Source: Crocinitomix sp044361315 (lineage in GTDB: Bacteria; Bacteroidota; Bacteroidia; Flavobacteriales_D; Crocinitomicaceae). From it: a stretch of DNA of 64,000 bases. Each line of letters begins with the position of its first letter. The stretch's first letter is position 1. The notes under the pieces were generated by a model. It saw nothing but the letters and a program-made list of their open reading frames with translations, had not been told where the DNA came from and did no database searches. Shown here in pieces: positions 25,421 to 34,390 of this stretch. The stretch spans positions 1 to 64,000 of the forward strand of contig JBIKJA010000009.1 in assembly GCA_044361315.1 (NCBI GenBank), in the 5' to 3' direction. A program made the position numbers and the translations under genes.

Positions 25421-27643
25421 CTAATGACTTTCCAAGGCTTCTAAAATGTCATAAATTTCACCTGAAAGCACACCAGCCATGCCCACTCTGAGATCTGGTT
25501 CGTACATAGAATATTCAATTTGATCAGTTGTCGAATTGATTGAAAAAACGAGAATATCCATCCGATTACGCACCACAAGTAAATCAATTATGGCAAAAGG
25601 CATTAACGGCCACAAAAAGATAAAAATTGCATGCGCTGCTGTGATTTTTCGCTTAAACTTTGATCCAAAAAATCCTGAAAAAACAAAATGTTCAGTGCCA
25701 TATTTAGCTTCCAAATCTTGCATAAAATCATTCGACGAGGAGATCATATTTATTCCCTTATGTACATTCACTTCTTGCATCCATTGAAAAAGCAATCCAA
25801 TGTCATTGTATTGTGAGATACTGTCTTCACCTAACTCGCTCGAATTAAGGATAGTTCTCTCAAGTTCAATTCCGTAGTGGTCTTTGCTTAATAAATAAAT
25901 TATATCTTCACTTTTTTCCTCTTCAGATTTGTAGTCTTTTTTCTTAGTGTTTGTCTCAAAAACGAAGTACGGATCAACGATTACAACTTTGTCAAATTTT
26001 GTTTCCTCGGTTTTTTCAGTAAATACTTCAGTTTCATTTTGGGACAATTCGTCGTCCTTATTTTCAGTTTTTATGCTTTCCAATTCTCTTACAAATTTGC
26101 CATTTGCCACCAAATCAGCTAAACCAAACAGATAATAAATTTCATTCCACTCTTGAAAATCAGCTAAGTCTTTCTTCATTTTATCGAGTTCCATTTTAAA
26201 TTGAATCTTTTCGTATTTTGAAAGATTAGGATTGTCTGATTTGAAAATTGAATCATAGTTATTAATGCGCTTTACTTCCTCCTCATAGCCTGCAGCATAG
26301 GTATCGTAGTTTGATGCTTTTAGATTATTAAAGTCGATTTTAGAATTCAACGCAAGTTCATATTTTAATTCTTTTTCGTAACGAACGAAACTTGGATCGT
26401 TTTTATAGATAACACTCATGTCATACGCATGTCTGTAAGCAAGGATATTTAACGCTTCGCGACTAATATTTTTCAGAAAGCCATGCAGAGTATAACTTTC
26501 TCCTTCTATGTCAGCTGTTCTTTCCGTGATTTCGTTGTATCTCCCGGCGTTTTTATACTTTGTTAAGCCATAAAGCGCTTTTACAGTTGATAAATCCAAA
26601 AAACGGTTGACTGGAAATTCTTTTTGAAGCAAATAGATATTGTACAATACCTTACCATATTCGCGTTGAGCCAACAATAAATTAATGCCCTCAAACCTTG
26701 CCAAATTGCGAATCTTTAAAAATTCAGTTTCTGAAATTTTATATTTCAATTCACCTTTCGACTTATTATCGCCAACAATATCTTGTGCTGCATAAATCCG
26801 TGTTTCGATGTTCGGATGGGTGTGATTTTCATCATTGTAGTTTACCTCTAAGCTGATTTGCTGAATGGTGTCAGGAAAAATAGTCCCTGGAATTCTTAGG
26901 ATTTCTGTATTAAAAAAGGTAGTATCGAATTTTTTTTCATCAAAGGGTAAATACGAGTAAAGTAACATTTCAAATGTCGAATAAATCTCATCGACACCAT
27001 AATCAGTTTTTAAAAAGATTTCTATTCCCTTTTCATCAGCTGCTAGTTCATTTTCTTTTCGATATTGACTTAGTTGTTTGATGACTGCCAAATGATCATT
27101 TTGAGTATAAGTTGTTTCGCTAGTCAATATTTTTTGACTTTCAATATAGCCTTCGCGGGCATGATTTAATAAGTAATGCGATGCTTCATGTGCAAGGATA
27201 AAGGCCAATTGAGCTTCATTTTCTAATTGAGCCAAAAGGCCAGTGGTGAAGAAAATAATTCCTTGGTCCGTTGAATACGCATTGACCTCGTTACTTTTAA
27301 GGACATAAAACCGCAATTTATTTTTCAAATCGCCTTCTTCCCGCAAGGTATAATCAACCACTTTATTTAAATAAATGCTCAAAGGTTCATTAAACAAAAT
27401 TTGTCCACTCAATAAAAGTTGATCAATGGCAATGCGCGATGAAATGAAAAAATTTTCATCCAAATTTTCATTGGTATTGGCTTCTAATTCGGTTGTAATT
27501 TTTTCCGAAGTTCTCACCAAAAAATCTTGTGGAATCTCACCTTTAGATTTTAATCGTGTAAAATTATTTAAATCTTGTGCGTGCGACTTAAAAAAAAGGC
27601 ACGAAACAATAAAAATGAAGATCCCAACTAAGTTTTTTTTCAT
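25421..27643 (-). CDS. Secreted M48 family metalloprotease, paralog 3
   Basis: 740 residues, third tandem M48 copy: signal peptide ending near SHAQ, NAYSTDQGIIFFTTGLLAQL, the zinc motif HEASH followed by YLLNHAREGYIESQKI, and ENELAADEKGIEIF. The active-site residues are intact, so it is not obviously dead although its OMP partner has decayed. The C-terminal membrane-like stretch is AIFIFLWPLMPFAIIDLLVV. It starts 15 nt after the DUF1801 gene and has no clear promoter of its own, so it is probably co-transcribed with the SRPBCC and DUF1801 genes. Confidence 0.87.
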   Translation of the reverse strand: MKKNLVGIFIFIVSCLFFKSHAQDLNNFTRLKSKGEIPQDFLVRTSEKITTELEANTNENLDENFFISSRIAIDQLLLSGQILFNEPLSIYLNKVVDYTLREEGDLKNKLRFYVLKSNEVNAYSTDQGIIFFTTGLLAQLENEAQLAFILAHEASHYLLNHAREGYIESQKILTSETTYTQNDHLAVIKQLSQYRKENELAADEKGIEIFLKTDYGVDEIYSTFEMLLYSYLPFDEKKFDTTFFNTEILRIPGTIFPDTIQQISLEVNYNDENHTHPNIETRIYAAQDIVGDNKSKGELKYKISETEFLKIRNLARFEGINLLLAQREYGKVLYNIYLLQKEFPVNRFLDLSTVKALYGLTKYKNAGRYNEITERTADIEGESYTLHGFLKNISREALNILAYRHAYDMSVIYKNDPSFVRYEKELKYELALNSKIDFNNLKASNYDTYAAGYEEEVKRINNYDSIFKSDNPNLSKYEKIQFKMELDKMKKDLADFQEWNEIYYLFGLADLVANGKFVRELESIKTENKDDELSQNETEVFTEKTEETKFDKVVIVDPYFVFETNTKKKDYKSEEEKSEDIIYLLSKDHYGIELERTILNSSELGEDSISQYNDIGLLFQWMQEVNVHKGINMISSSNDFMQDLEAKYGTEHFVFSGFFGSKFKRKITAAHAIFIFLWPLMPFAIIDLLVVRNRMDILVFSINSTTDQIEYSMYEPDLRVGMAGVLSGEIYDILEALESH

Positions 27644-27658
27644 AAATTGAAGTTAATC

Positions 27659-28120
27659 TTATTTCGAAGGTTTATACAATGTTTCATACGTATTAATCCA
27701 ATCGTCCACGGTAATTTTTTGACAAAGGTCACCTAGCAAATTATAAGGGATTTGATCCATTTTTTTAAAACGAATGCAGCTTTTTCCCATGTCCAATTTT
27801 CCTTTTACATGAGATGGATATTCGTTTACAAACCAATCGAGTAATTTTTGATCTGCATATATTCCCATGTGATAAACTGCAATAAAGTTTTTTTGATTAG
27901 CAATCGCAAGAAAAGGTAGCGGTAATTTTGGATCACAATGATATCCAGCAGGATATGTTGATTTTTGGACTACATAACCAATCATTCCATAGTTCATTTC
28001 TTCGTGAAATCCATCTGGTAAATTAGTTTGTATCACTTCTCTTAATTTTTGCATGGCTTCTTTTCGATCCTCTGGCAAGTTTGCCAAATATTCGTCGGGT
28101 GTATTTGCTGCTACATTCAT
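27659..28120 (-). CDS. DUF1801 domain protein
   Basis: 153-residue cytoplasmic protein of the DUF1801 (YdhG-like) family. The typical opening DEYLANLPEDRKEAMQKLRE, EEMNYGMIGYVV, and FIAVYHMGIYAD near the middle are all present, and length fits. The fold is known from structural genomics, but the family has no settled biochemical role. It lies 4 nt after an SRPBCC-domain gene. The two families often occur together in Bacteroidota and Firmicutes, which hints at a shared small-molecule stress function; that is inference. Confidence 0.85.
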   Translation of the reverse strand: MNVAANTPDEYLANLPEDRKEAMQKLREVIQTNLPDGFHEEMNYGMIGYVVQKSTYPAGYHCDPKLPLPFLAIANQKNFIAVYHMGIYADQKLLDWFVNEYPSHVKGKLDMGKSCIRFKKMDQIPYNLLGDLCQKITVDDWINTYETLYKPSK

Positions 28121-28124
28121 AAAA

Positions 28125-29006
28125 TTATTTTTGATATGTTTGTTCTGTGTAAGCTTTAAAATTATCTAAAATCGCTTGCCAACCCATTTGTTGCAAGAAC
28201 AAAAGATTCTTAGTTTCTCCTTCAAATTTTTCGCAAACCTTAATTTTATTTTCTTCTTCTTCAAAATCAATAGTCACTTTTCGCTTATCTTCCAACGCAA
28301 ATTTAATTTGTTTAAAGGGAATCACTTTCGTATAAGTTCCTTTAAAATCGAACGACATTTGTCCATCTCTTGATGCCATTGTGTAGCTGAATTGGCCATT
28401 TTCGACCAAATTATTTGTCGCCTGAGGGCAATGCCAATCAGGTGATGCTGCATTCCATTGAATAATGTGTTTAGGATTTGTCCAACATTCCCAAACTTGA
28501 TTCAACGGGGCGTCGATTAGCGCTTCGCAAGTCAACATGGCAGGTGCTAATCCAAATGTTTCACTAATTTCTTTGATTTTCACTAAAGCTTTCGGCCATA
28601 ATTCAAGAAACATGGCATAAAAATCGTCCGTTGCATCCATTTCTAGCATAAGCTCGCACGTTTTATCGTCTATTTCACGAATCGTACAATTTTCATAAAA
28701 AGGCGCCCAACTTTTAATTTCTTCACTGGTCGTATCTTCTAAAAAATTATAAATATAACCTAAATGTCGGATTGAAATAAATTTGTACAGGTCGTTTTCA
28801 GCGATTTCTGAAATCATTCCATTAAGTCCACCATCTTTATTCGCAGCTAAAAAACGGATTTTATATCCTTTATTCCAACCACCTTCAAAATAAGATCCTT
28901 TTGTAAAAGTTTCTGCCCACAATTGATATTTGTTTCGGTCAGTGATTGTATTCCAAATGGCTTCTTTTGAAGCTGATGTGATAATTTTTTCGATTATCTT
29001 TTTCAT
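28125..29006 (-). CDS. Two-domain SRPBCC (AHSA1/START-like) protein
   Basis: 293 residues made of two tandem SRPBCC domains. The first (1-145) opens KKIIEKIITSASKEAIWNTI. The second (about 155-290) opens TCEALIDAPLNQVWECWTNP and has HIIQWNAASPDWHC and the C-terminal helix GWQAILDNFKAYTEQ typical of AHSA1-type domains. Such folds bind hydrophobic ligands in a central cavity. No enzyme motif is visible. It is the first gene of a run with DUF1801 and M48 paralog 3. A -7 element ends 4 nt before the ATG, so the mRNA may be leaderless. Confidence 0.85.
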   Translation of the reverse strand: MKKIIEKIITSASKEAIWNTITDRNKYQLWAETFTKGSYFEGGWNKGYKIRFLAANKDGGLNGMISEIAENDLYKFISIRHLGYIYNFLEDTTSEEIKSWAPFYENCTIREIDDKTCELMLEMDATDDFYAMFLELWPKALVKIKEISETFGLAPAMLTCEALIDAPLNQVWECWTNPKHIIQWNAASPDWHCPQATNNLVENGQFSYTMASRDGQMSFDFKGTYTKVIPFKQIKFALEDKRKVTIDFEEEENKIKVCEKFEGETKNLLFLQQMGWQAILDNFKAYTEQTYQK

Positions 29007-29010
29007 AAAT

Positions 29011-29018
29011 CAAAGTTA
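29011..29018 (-). promoter_or_regulatory. -7 promoter element, leaderless transcript
   Basis: TAACTTTG on the minus strand, four bases before the ATG at 29006; predicted +1 at about 29007, one base before the start codon. Confidence 0.6.
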
Positions 29019-29241
29019 AATGGTTAAAATTATTCGATTCGAAATTTAATGAATTTATCGAAATAGGTAATTTGGTAGGTAAGATTATTGAATGATAAAA
29101 ATTAAAATCGCTTCTAAAATCGGGTCGAACTAACAAAAAGGGTCAGGAAATGACGATTTAGGAATTCAATCAAGGACGCATATTTGATCCAAAAAAGATG
29201 ATAATTCAGTCTGAATCTTATTAGAAATAAATATTCTCGTG

Positions 29242-29249
29242 TAAATTTG
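29242..29249 (+). promoter_or_regulatory. -7 promoter element of the Rrf2 gene
   Basis: TAAATTTG fits TAnnTTTG; a TTAG at 29221-29224 sits 17 bp upstream as a possible -33 element. Predicted +1 near 29253, leader about 31 nt, enough to hold an operator for autoregulation. Confidence 0.6.
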
Positions 29250-29283
29250 TGCAATCACCTAATTAGATCATGAACGTTTAAAA

Positions 29284-29703
29284 ATGCTGTCAAAAAAAAC
29301 AAAATATGCTATTCATGCCCTCACCTTTTTAGGAAAGCAAGAAACACGTACCCCCGTTTTGATTAGTGAAGTAGCAAAACAAACCACCATTCCGAAAAAA
29401 TTTTTAGAAAGTATTCTTTTGGATTTAAGAAAAGCGGGAATACTGAACAGTAAAATGGGAAAAGGAGGAGGATATTATTTGTTAAAAGATTCAAAAGACA
29501 TTCCTTTGGCCTACGTAATCAGAATGTTTAATGGTCCAATTGCATTAATTCCTTGCACCAGTAAAAATTATTACGAACCATGCGCAGAATGTCGAAATGA
29601 AGTGGCGTGTGGCTTAAATCGAATCATGTTAGAAGTAAGAGATGCCATGTTAGCCACCCTTGAACAAAAAACATTGGCCGACATTATTCAAGTAGAATTA
29701 TAA
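29284..29703 (+). CDS. Rrf2 family transcriptional regulator
   Basis: 139 residues with the Rrf2 winged-helix start (KTKYAIHALTFLGK), the recognition region TTIPKKFLESILLDLRKAGI, and the wing KMGKGGGYYL. Near the C-terminal half are four cysteines, Cys98, Cys107, Cys110 and Cys116 (PCTSKNYYEPCAECRNEVAC). Three such cysteines bind an Fe-S cluster in IscR and NsrR, so this protein probably senses redox, nitric oxide or Fe-S status. No isc/suf gene is adjacent; the target is unknown. It is divergent from the SRPBCC operon, so that operon is a reasonable candidate target. Confidence 0.9.
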   Translation: MLSKKTKYAIHALTFLGKQETRTPVLISEVAKQTTIPKKFLESILLDLRKAGILNSKMGKGGGYYLLKDSKDIPLAYVIRMFNGPIALIPCTSKNYYEPCAECRNEVACGLNRIMLEVRDAMLATLEQKTLADIIQVEL

Positions 29704-29799
29704 CCGGTTTTCTTTAAAAGATTTCCTAAATTCTGTTTTTTGTTAATAAATTAAGGATATGTTATTTCCAAAATGGAGGTGAAAACCACTGATACTTCT

Positions 29800-29807
29800 T
29801 AATTTTG
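29800..29807 (+). promoter_or_regulatory. -7 promoter element
   Basis: TAATTTTG fits TAnnTTTG; predicted +1 near 29811 and a 46-nt leader for the T9SS protein gene. Confidence 0.5.
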
Positions 29808-29856
29808 TTCCATATTTGACTTTGATTCAATTTCAAAGTTTTATAAAACTTCTCTT

Positions 29857-32493
29857 ATGAAAAAAATTATACTTTCTTCTCTAATGTTATTGGGGATACT
29901 TCAAATCGCTGAAGGACAAATACTAACCTTAACACCTTCTCAAGATAACACAATTTTTGCTGAAAGTGAAAATTCGAATGGACAAGGTGACCTATACGCA
30001 GGAAAATATTGCGATGGTTTGACCAGACGCGCGTTGGTTCAATTTGATGTAGCGGGTGCTTTGCCTTTCGGTGCAGTAATAACATCTGTTTCATTAAGCA
30101 TGGCCGTAACAGATGCCGAAGGTACTTCAAGTCCCTTTACACTTAATCGTTTGATTAGATCATGGGGCGAGGGTGCTTCTTCAGGGGCTGATGATGGGGC
30201 AACTGCGATTGCTCCTGATGCAACATGGATGGATGCCAAGTTTGAGACATCGTTATGGGCTACGGCTGGTGGTGATTTCATCGCAACAGCTTCGGCAACA
30301 ACTACTTTACCAGGTGTGCCAGGTACTTATACTTGGACTTCTGCAAGAATGCTTCAAGATGTCAGATCTTGGTTAACAACCCCATCAGCCAATTTCGGAT
30401 GGATTTTAAGAGGCAATGAAGCAGGTACTTGTAATGGAACTCGTTTTGGCAGTGGTGAAGTTGGTACAGCTCCTGTATTAACAATTACCTATACCTGCGG
30501 TGTTGGTGGTCCAAGAGCTATCTGCGATCGTCCAAATGCTTATTTATCAGCAGCGGGAAACATCACACTTACCGAAGCAGATATTGATGGAGGTTCAGAA
30601 GCATTTTGTGGAGGAACAATAACAAGTTTTGCAGGCGATCTTTATTTTGATTGTTCAGATATTTATGTTCCCACCGTGGTGCCAAGTTTGATTATTACAG
30701 GTGTTTATGATGGCCCTTTAGTAGGTGGTTTGCCAAAAGGGGTCGAATTATTTGCCTTTAATGATATTCCTGATTTAAGTATTTACGGCGTTGGATTTGC
30801 AAATAATGGTGGTGGTACGGATGGTATCGAAACTGATTTTCCAGCGGTTTTTGTGCCAAGAGGAACGTATATTTATGTGTCGAGTGAGGCAATTGGATTT
30901 AATAACTGGTTTGGTTTTCCTACAACTTATGTAGATGGTAGTGCAGATGTTAATGGTGATGACGCGATTGAATTGTTCATGGATGGCTCAGTAATTGATG
31001 TCTTTGGTCAAATTGCAGTAGATGGAACAGGTACCCCTTGGGAATACATGGATGGCTGGGCGTATCGATTGCCAAATACAGGTCTTGATGGAATTACTTT
31101 TGATATTTCTCATTGGTCATTCAGTGGGCCAAATTCATGGGATCCTGAATTGTTTAATTGGACAGCTGCAGAGCCAATGCCGGCGAGTAGCTTTTACCGA
31201 TCTTCGACGGTTGGTATTCCTGTAACTTTAACTGTAACTGACGAATTTATGGCAACATCGACTTGTCAAACCACTGTTTTGGTATTTGATACGATTGCTC
31301 CAACTATGGGATGTATTGGCACATTGACCCTGACATTGGACGAAACTGGTGTTGCTGATATTGATTCAGCAGACATCACTGATGGCACTGTGGATGCTTG
31401 TGGATTGGCTTCGTTGACAATTTCTAAATCAACTTTTACTTGCGAGGATGAAGGTGAAAATGTGGTGTACCTTGTTGCTACCGACAATTCTGGAAATGTG
31501 GATTCCTGCGAGACTATTGTTACGGTGGTAACCTCTGAAGTTTTAGATATTTCAGAAGGTGTAATCACTCAAGTTTCTTGTGCCGATGGTGAAGATGGTG
31601 AGGTATCTTTGACTGTCACAGGTGGAGCGCCTGAATATACCTACGATTGGGACAATGATGGAACAGGCGATTTTGATGACCTGGTTACCTTAACAGGAGT
31701 TGGTGCAGGCACGTATATTCTTGCTGTGCAAGACACCAATGGTTGTGTTTCTGAAGCATCATTTACAATCTTAGAACCAGATCCAATTGTGTTGTCATCT
31801 TCAGTAACAGACGAATCTTGTCCAGGAGCTAATGACGGAGCAATTGACCTTACAGTTGCAGGTGGTACACCAGATTACACCTTTATTTGGACGTCTGATG
31901 ATGTCGATTTTGAAGAGGATACTGAGGATTTATCTGGAATCAAAGCAGGGAATTATACCCTTGATTTAACTGATGCAAATGGCTGCGAAGCAACCTTGGA
32001 GGTGACTATTTCCGTGATTGCTGAAATCGACCTTTCGGTGACAGTTGATGGAAGTTCTTTTACATCTAACCAAGCTGGTGCAACGTATCAGTGGATTGAT
32101 TGTGCCGATCTTTCTGAAATCGATGGTGCCACGGATCAAGAATTTATACCAGTTTCTTTTGGTGATTTTGCAGTAATTGTAACTATCGATGGAGGTTGTA
32201 GCGATACTTCTGATTGTTATCCTTTTGGAACTGATGGAATCAATGAGCAAGAATTTTTGGAAATAAATGTGTATCCAAATCCAACCGAAGGGATGATTAC
32301 CATTCAGTTAAATGAAAATATCACGTTTGCGGAAATCTCTGTATTTGATTTGAAAGGAAGTCAATTAGTGAATAAAACAACCTCAAAATCGACTGAAATA
32401 ATTGATTTAACGCACTTAGAAAATGGTGTTTACCTAGTTGAGGTGAAATTAGAAAATGGAATTGTTACTCGTAAAGTAACGATTCAAAAATAA
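29857..32493 (+). CDS. Large secreted T9SS (type A signal) adhesin-like protein
   Basis: 878 residues. A signal peptide (cut near IAEGQ) is followed by a DNRLRE-type domain (about 22-215: LTPSQDNTIFAESE, ALVQFDVAG, WTSARMLQDVRSWL), a lamin-tail-like region (SLIITGVYDGPL, GVELFAFNDIPDLSIYGVGF), and HYR/SprB-like repeats (VSCADGEDGEVSLTVTGGAP, ESCPGANDGAIDLTVAGGTP). The last 80 residues are a type A T9SS sorting domain (INVYPNPTEGMITIQL through GVYLVEVKLENGIVTRKVTI). It should be exported by the T9SS, with the tail removed, and attached to or released from the surface. The binding target is unknown. Confidence 0.9.
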   Translation: MKKIILSSLMLLGILQIAEGQILTLTPSQDNTIFAESENSNGQGDLYAGKYCDGLTRRALVQFDVAGALPFGAVITSVSLSMAVTDAEGTSSPFTLNRLIRSWGEGASSGADDGATAIAPDATWMDAKFETSLWATAGGDFIATASATTTLPGVPGTYTWTSARMLQDVRSWLTTPSANFGWILRGNEAGTCNGTRFGSGEVGTAPVLTITYTCGVGGPRAICDRPNAYLSAAGNITLTEADIDGGSEAFCGGTITSFAGDLYFDCSDIYVPTVVPSLIITGVYDGPLVGGLPKGVELFAFNDIPDLSIYGVGFANNGGGTDGIETDFPAVFVPRGTYIYVSSEAIGFNNWFGFPTTYVDGSADVNGDDAIELFMDGSVIDVFGQIAVDGTGTPWEYMDGWAYRLPNTGLDGITFDISHWSFSGPNSWDPELFNWTAAEPMPASSFYRSSTVGIPVTLTVTDEFMATSTCQTTVLVFDTIAPTMGCIGTLTLTLDETGVADIDSADITDGTVDACGLASLTISKSTFTCEDEGENVVYLVATDNSGNVDSCETIVTVVTSEVLDISEGVITQVSCADGEDGEVSLTVTGGAPEYTYDWDNDGTGDFDDLVTLTGVGAGTYILAVQDTNGCVSEASFTILEPDPIVLSSSVTDESCPGANDGAIDLTVAGGTPDYTFIWTSDDVDFEEDTEDLSGIKAGNYTLDLTDANGCEATLEVTISVIAEIDLSVTVDGSSFTSNQAGATYQWIDCADLSEIDGATDQEFIPVSFGDFAVIVTIDGGCSDTSDCYPFGTDGINEQEFLEINVYPNPTEGMITIQLNENITFAEISVFDLKGSQLVNKTTSKSTEIIDLTHLENGVYLVEVKLENGIVTRKVTIQK

Positions 32494-32510
32494 AGAAAGT
32501 CAATCTCTTT

Positions 32511-32558
32511 AAATCCCTTTTCCAAATTCGATACAAAGGATGGGAAAGGGATTTTTTT
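32511..32558 (+). terminator. Rho-independent terminator
   Basis: A 13-bp stem (32511-32523 with 32542-32554, with minor imperfections) and a run of seven T; ends the T9SS gene. Confidence 0.85.
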
Positions 32559-32625
32559 ATGCCCAAAAATTACTATGTTGCTCGAGTAAATTAATTATTA
32601 TGAAATTTATCCTAATTTAACTTAA

Positions 32626-32754
32626 GACATTGATAAACATGGAACCTGTAACGCTGGAATTGCAGGAGCATCAGGAAATAATGAAATCGGAACAGCCGGT
32701 GTTGATTGTTTTTGTAACTTGAGATTCGATTTAAATTTCATTCAGATCGCTTAG
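32626..32754 (+). pseudogene. Relic of a subtilisin-like (S8) protease
   Basis: A short frame between stop codons reads DIDKHGTCNAGIAGASGNNE then IGTAGVDCFCNLRFDL. This matches the region around the catalytic His of subtilases (HGTxVAGIxGA, GNNxIGxAGV) almost exactly. No Asp or Ser regions and no start are present, and the frame runs into a dispersed repeat at 32723. It is most simply a fragment of a secreted S8 protease gene left after a deletion or rearrangement. The remaining sequence of this 480-bp gap is the repeat. Confidence 0.55.
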
Positions 32755-32950
32755 AAAAGTTTGAGTTTGAGAAAAAGTACCGAAGTATTACCGGGCTATT
32801 TCGAGTTGTTTTGACGAAAAAATCATGGTTTTCTATGCGAAAATACCGATAGTTTTATTTTAAGTAGTCTGCTAAATCTAATGGATTGATTCCGAAAATC
32901 CAGAGAATAGGGCTATTCCGTCAAATTTTAATAAAAATCTCAATGGTAAT
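32723..32950 (+). repeat. 228-bp dispersed repeat, copy A
   Basis: Matches 50613-50840 over its whole length in the same orientation, with long identical blocks such as aaatttcattcagatcgc and caaattttaataaaaatct, separated by scattered substitutions. Both copies lie in gene-relic regions. No significant ORF or terminal inverted repeat is visible, so it is not an intact insertion sequence. Confidence 0.85.
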
Positions 32951-32973
32951 CTTAAAATCGATCATTCAGTAAT

Positions 32974-34005
32974 TTATTCCCCGCTCAAGACCTTTTCACG
33001 CTCTCTTCGCGCAATTCTGTCTCGCAAAATAGTGGCGTATCTTAATCCTTCTTTGATATTATAATCTGAGTAGGATTTTTGGACATACTCCAACGCGCCA
33101 TCCACATCACCAGTTATTTCTTTGTAAATCGCCATGTTGTAATAAGCACGTCCCGCCACTTTTCGTTTTGCATTTGTGAGGTCTTTTTCCCACATTGCCG
33201 CCGCACCATCCCAATCACCGACTTGCACTTTACGTCTGGCAATTTTTAAATTTGGACTGCCTTTGGTATAATAATTTCGCCAAACTCTGAAATTTTGGGA
33301 TTGAACGCGTCCTGCATAAAATTGTCCAATAGTTGTACTTAATTGAATAACCGTTTGTTCACGATTTAAAATAGTCGCCAAAGCAACCGCCGGGTTGATT
33401 CCGCTTCCACGCGAGATTATTTGATCATTTATACGAAACTCGTCAATAATAAGTCTGTTTTTTGGATCGTAAATTCGCCATCCTGTTTTAATGAGTGTGG
33501 TTAAACTGGCGTTGTGCACGGGAACATTGATGGTTCCAAGCGGTGTGCTTCTTGTTGTTGTTCCCATCGTATAATCAATTCTGGTATCGGTATCGTACAT
33601 TTCTAAAACCATTAAAAACTGAACCTCGTTTTTTCGACAAAGTTCATCTACCTCATTCCAAGTTAACGGCGCAGGAAAAACATCAATTCCCCCACGTTTA
33701 ACGGTTAAACTGTCCAAAATTGAAAGGGATTCAAAACGTTGATCGGTGGTTAATAAATCGAAAGCCCCTCGCACCGCTTTGTTAGACCCTGTGCGATCGA
33801 TATCACCTTCAAGTGTTAAGGCATTGTCAATGTCGTCAATCACTTTTGATCCTCCCTCCGAAAAGGTACGGTTAATGATTCCGCCTCGGGTATATTCTTT
33901 GATTAAATGAACGGCTGGTGGCTCTGTTACGGTTAGATAGACTTGATGTTTACAAGCACTTAATCCTAAACCAATAAAAAAAATCAAAAAGTAATAATTG
34001 CGCAT
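32974..34005 (-). CDS. DUF6340 family lipoprotein
   Basis: 343 residues with a lipoprotein signal (MRNYYFLIFFIGLGLSAC, lipobox LSAC at 15-18). The body matches DUF6340, a Bacteroidota envelope family: TVTEPPAVHL near the start, IFPAPL-like VFPAPLTWNEVDELCRKNEV, and GWRIYDPKNRLIIDEF. The C-terminal 110 residues contain TPR-like helices (AARRKVQVGDWDGAAAMWEK-like and YYNMAIYKEITGDVDGALEY). Role unknown; probably a periplasm-facing outer- or inner-membrane scaffold. It is a single gene with its own upstream region. Confidence 0.8.
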   Translation of the reverse strand: MRNYYFLIFFIGLGLSACKHQVYLTVTEPPAVHLIKEYTRGGIINRTFSEGGSKVIDDIDNALTLEGDIDRTGSNKAVRGAFDLLTTDQRFESLSILDSLTVKRGGIDVFPAPLTWNEVDELCRKNEVQFLMVLEMYDTDTRIDYTMGTTTRSTPLGTINVPVHNASLTTLIKTGWRIYDPKNRLIIDEFRINDQIISRGSGINPAVALATILNREQTVIQLSTTIGQFYAGRVQSQNFRVWRNYYTKGSPNLKIARRKVQVGDWDGAAAMWEKDLTNAKRKVAGRAYYNMAIYKEITGDVDGALEYVQKSYSDYNIKEGLRYATILRDRIARREREKVLSGE

Positions 34006-34111
34006 ACGGACTTTTTTCTCCGAAAGCTACAAAATTTATGCCGACTATTAGAAATCTTTCTAAAATCAACATCCAATATTTTCAAAAACGAAAATTTTAA
34101 AATCCGTTGCC

Positions 34112-34142
34112 AAAAAAGCTGCCTCTAGGGAGGCAGCTTTTT
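34112..34142 (-). terminator. Strong hairpin terminator after a small gene
   Basis: AAAAAAGCTGCCTC (34112-34125) pairs with GAGGCAGCTTTTT (34130-34142) around loop TAGG. On the minus strand it begins 1 nt after the stop of the small CDS at 34144 and ends in six T. Confidence 0.85.
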
Positions 34143-34143
34143 A

Positions 34144-34320
34144 CTAATTTAAGGTTATTTCAATGCCCTTTCTCGGCTTATCCTCCCCAAAATTTGTTGG
34201 AATTTGGACTACTTCCAAGGATTTTGAAAAATTTAATAGATTTTGGATCACGCTCTCTTTCGGTGAAAAATCATTTAAGAGTGTATGTCCTTTTGTTTCA
34301 GTTGAGTAAATTTTATTCAT
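34144..34320 (-). CDS. Small cytoplasmic protein of unknown function
   Basis: 58 residues from the ATG at 34320; an in-frame TTG at 34341 would add seven residues. The product starts MNKIYSTETKGHTLLNDF and contains SPKESVIQNLLNFSKSLEVV, a pattern I believe recurs in short hypothetical proteins of Flavobacteriia (F-S-P-x-x-x-x-I-x-x-I/L-L-x-x-S-K-S-L). A strong terminator starts 1 nt after its stop, which supports it as a real transcribed gene. It has no transmembrane segment. A role in regulation or toxin-antitoxin-like binding cannot be claimed. Confidence 0.68.
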   Translation of the reverse strand: MNKIYSTETKGHTLLNDFSPKESVIQNLLNFSKSLEVVQIPTNFGEDKPRKGIEITLN

Positions 34321-34390
34321 AGGCTTTTTTGAACTTTTCAAGATAAACGCATAATCTCTTATCTTATTGTATCATTCAAAAAAAAAATAA

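Noticed and set aside
18739..27643. The M48 array as a toxin-antitoxin or phage-defence island
   Set aside because: All components have signal peptides, no nucleic-acid or NTPase domains occur, and no mobile-element genes flank it.
32723..32950. Intact insertion sequence
   Set aside because: Only 228 bp, no transposase frame, no clear terminal inverted repeats or target duplication.
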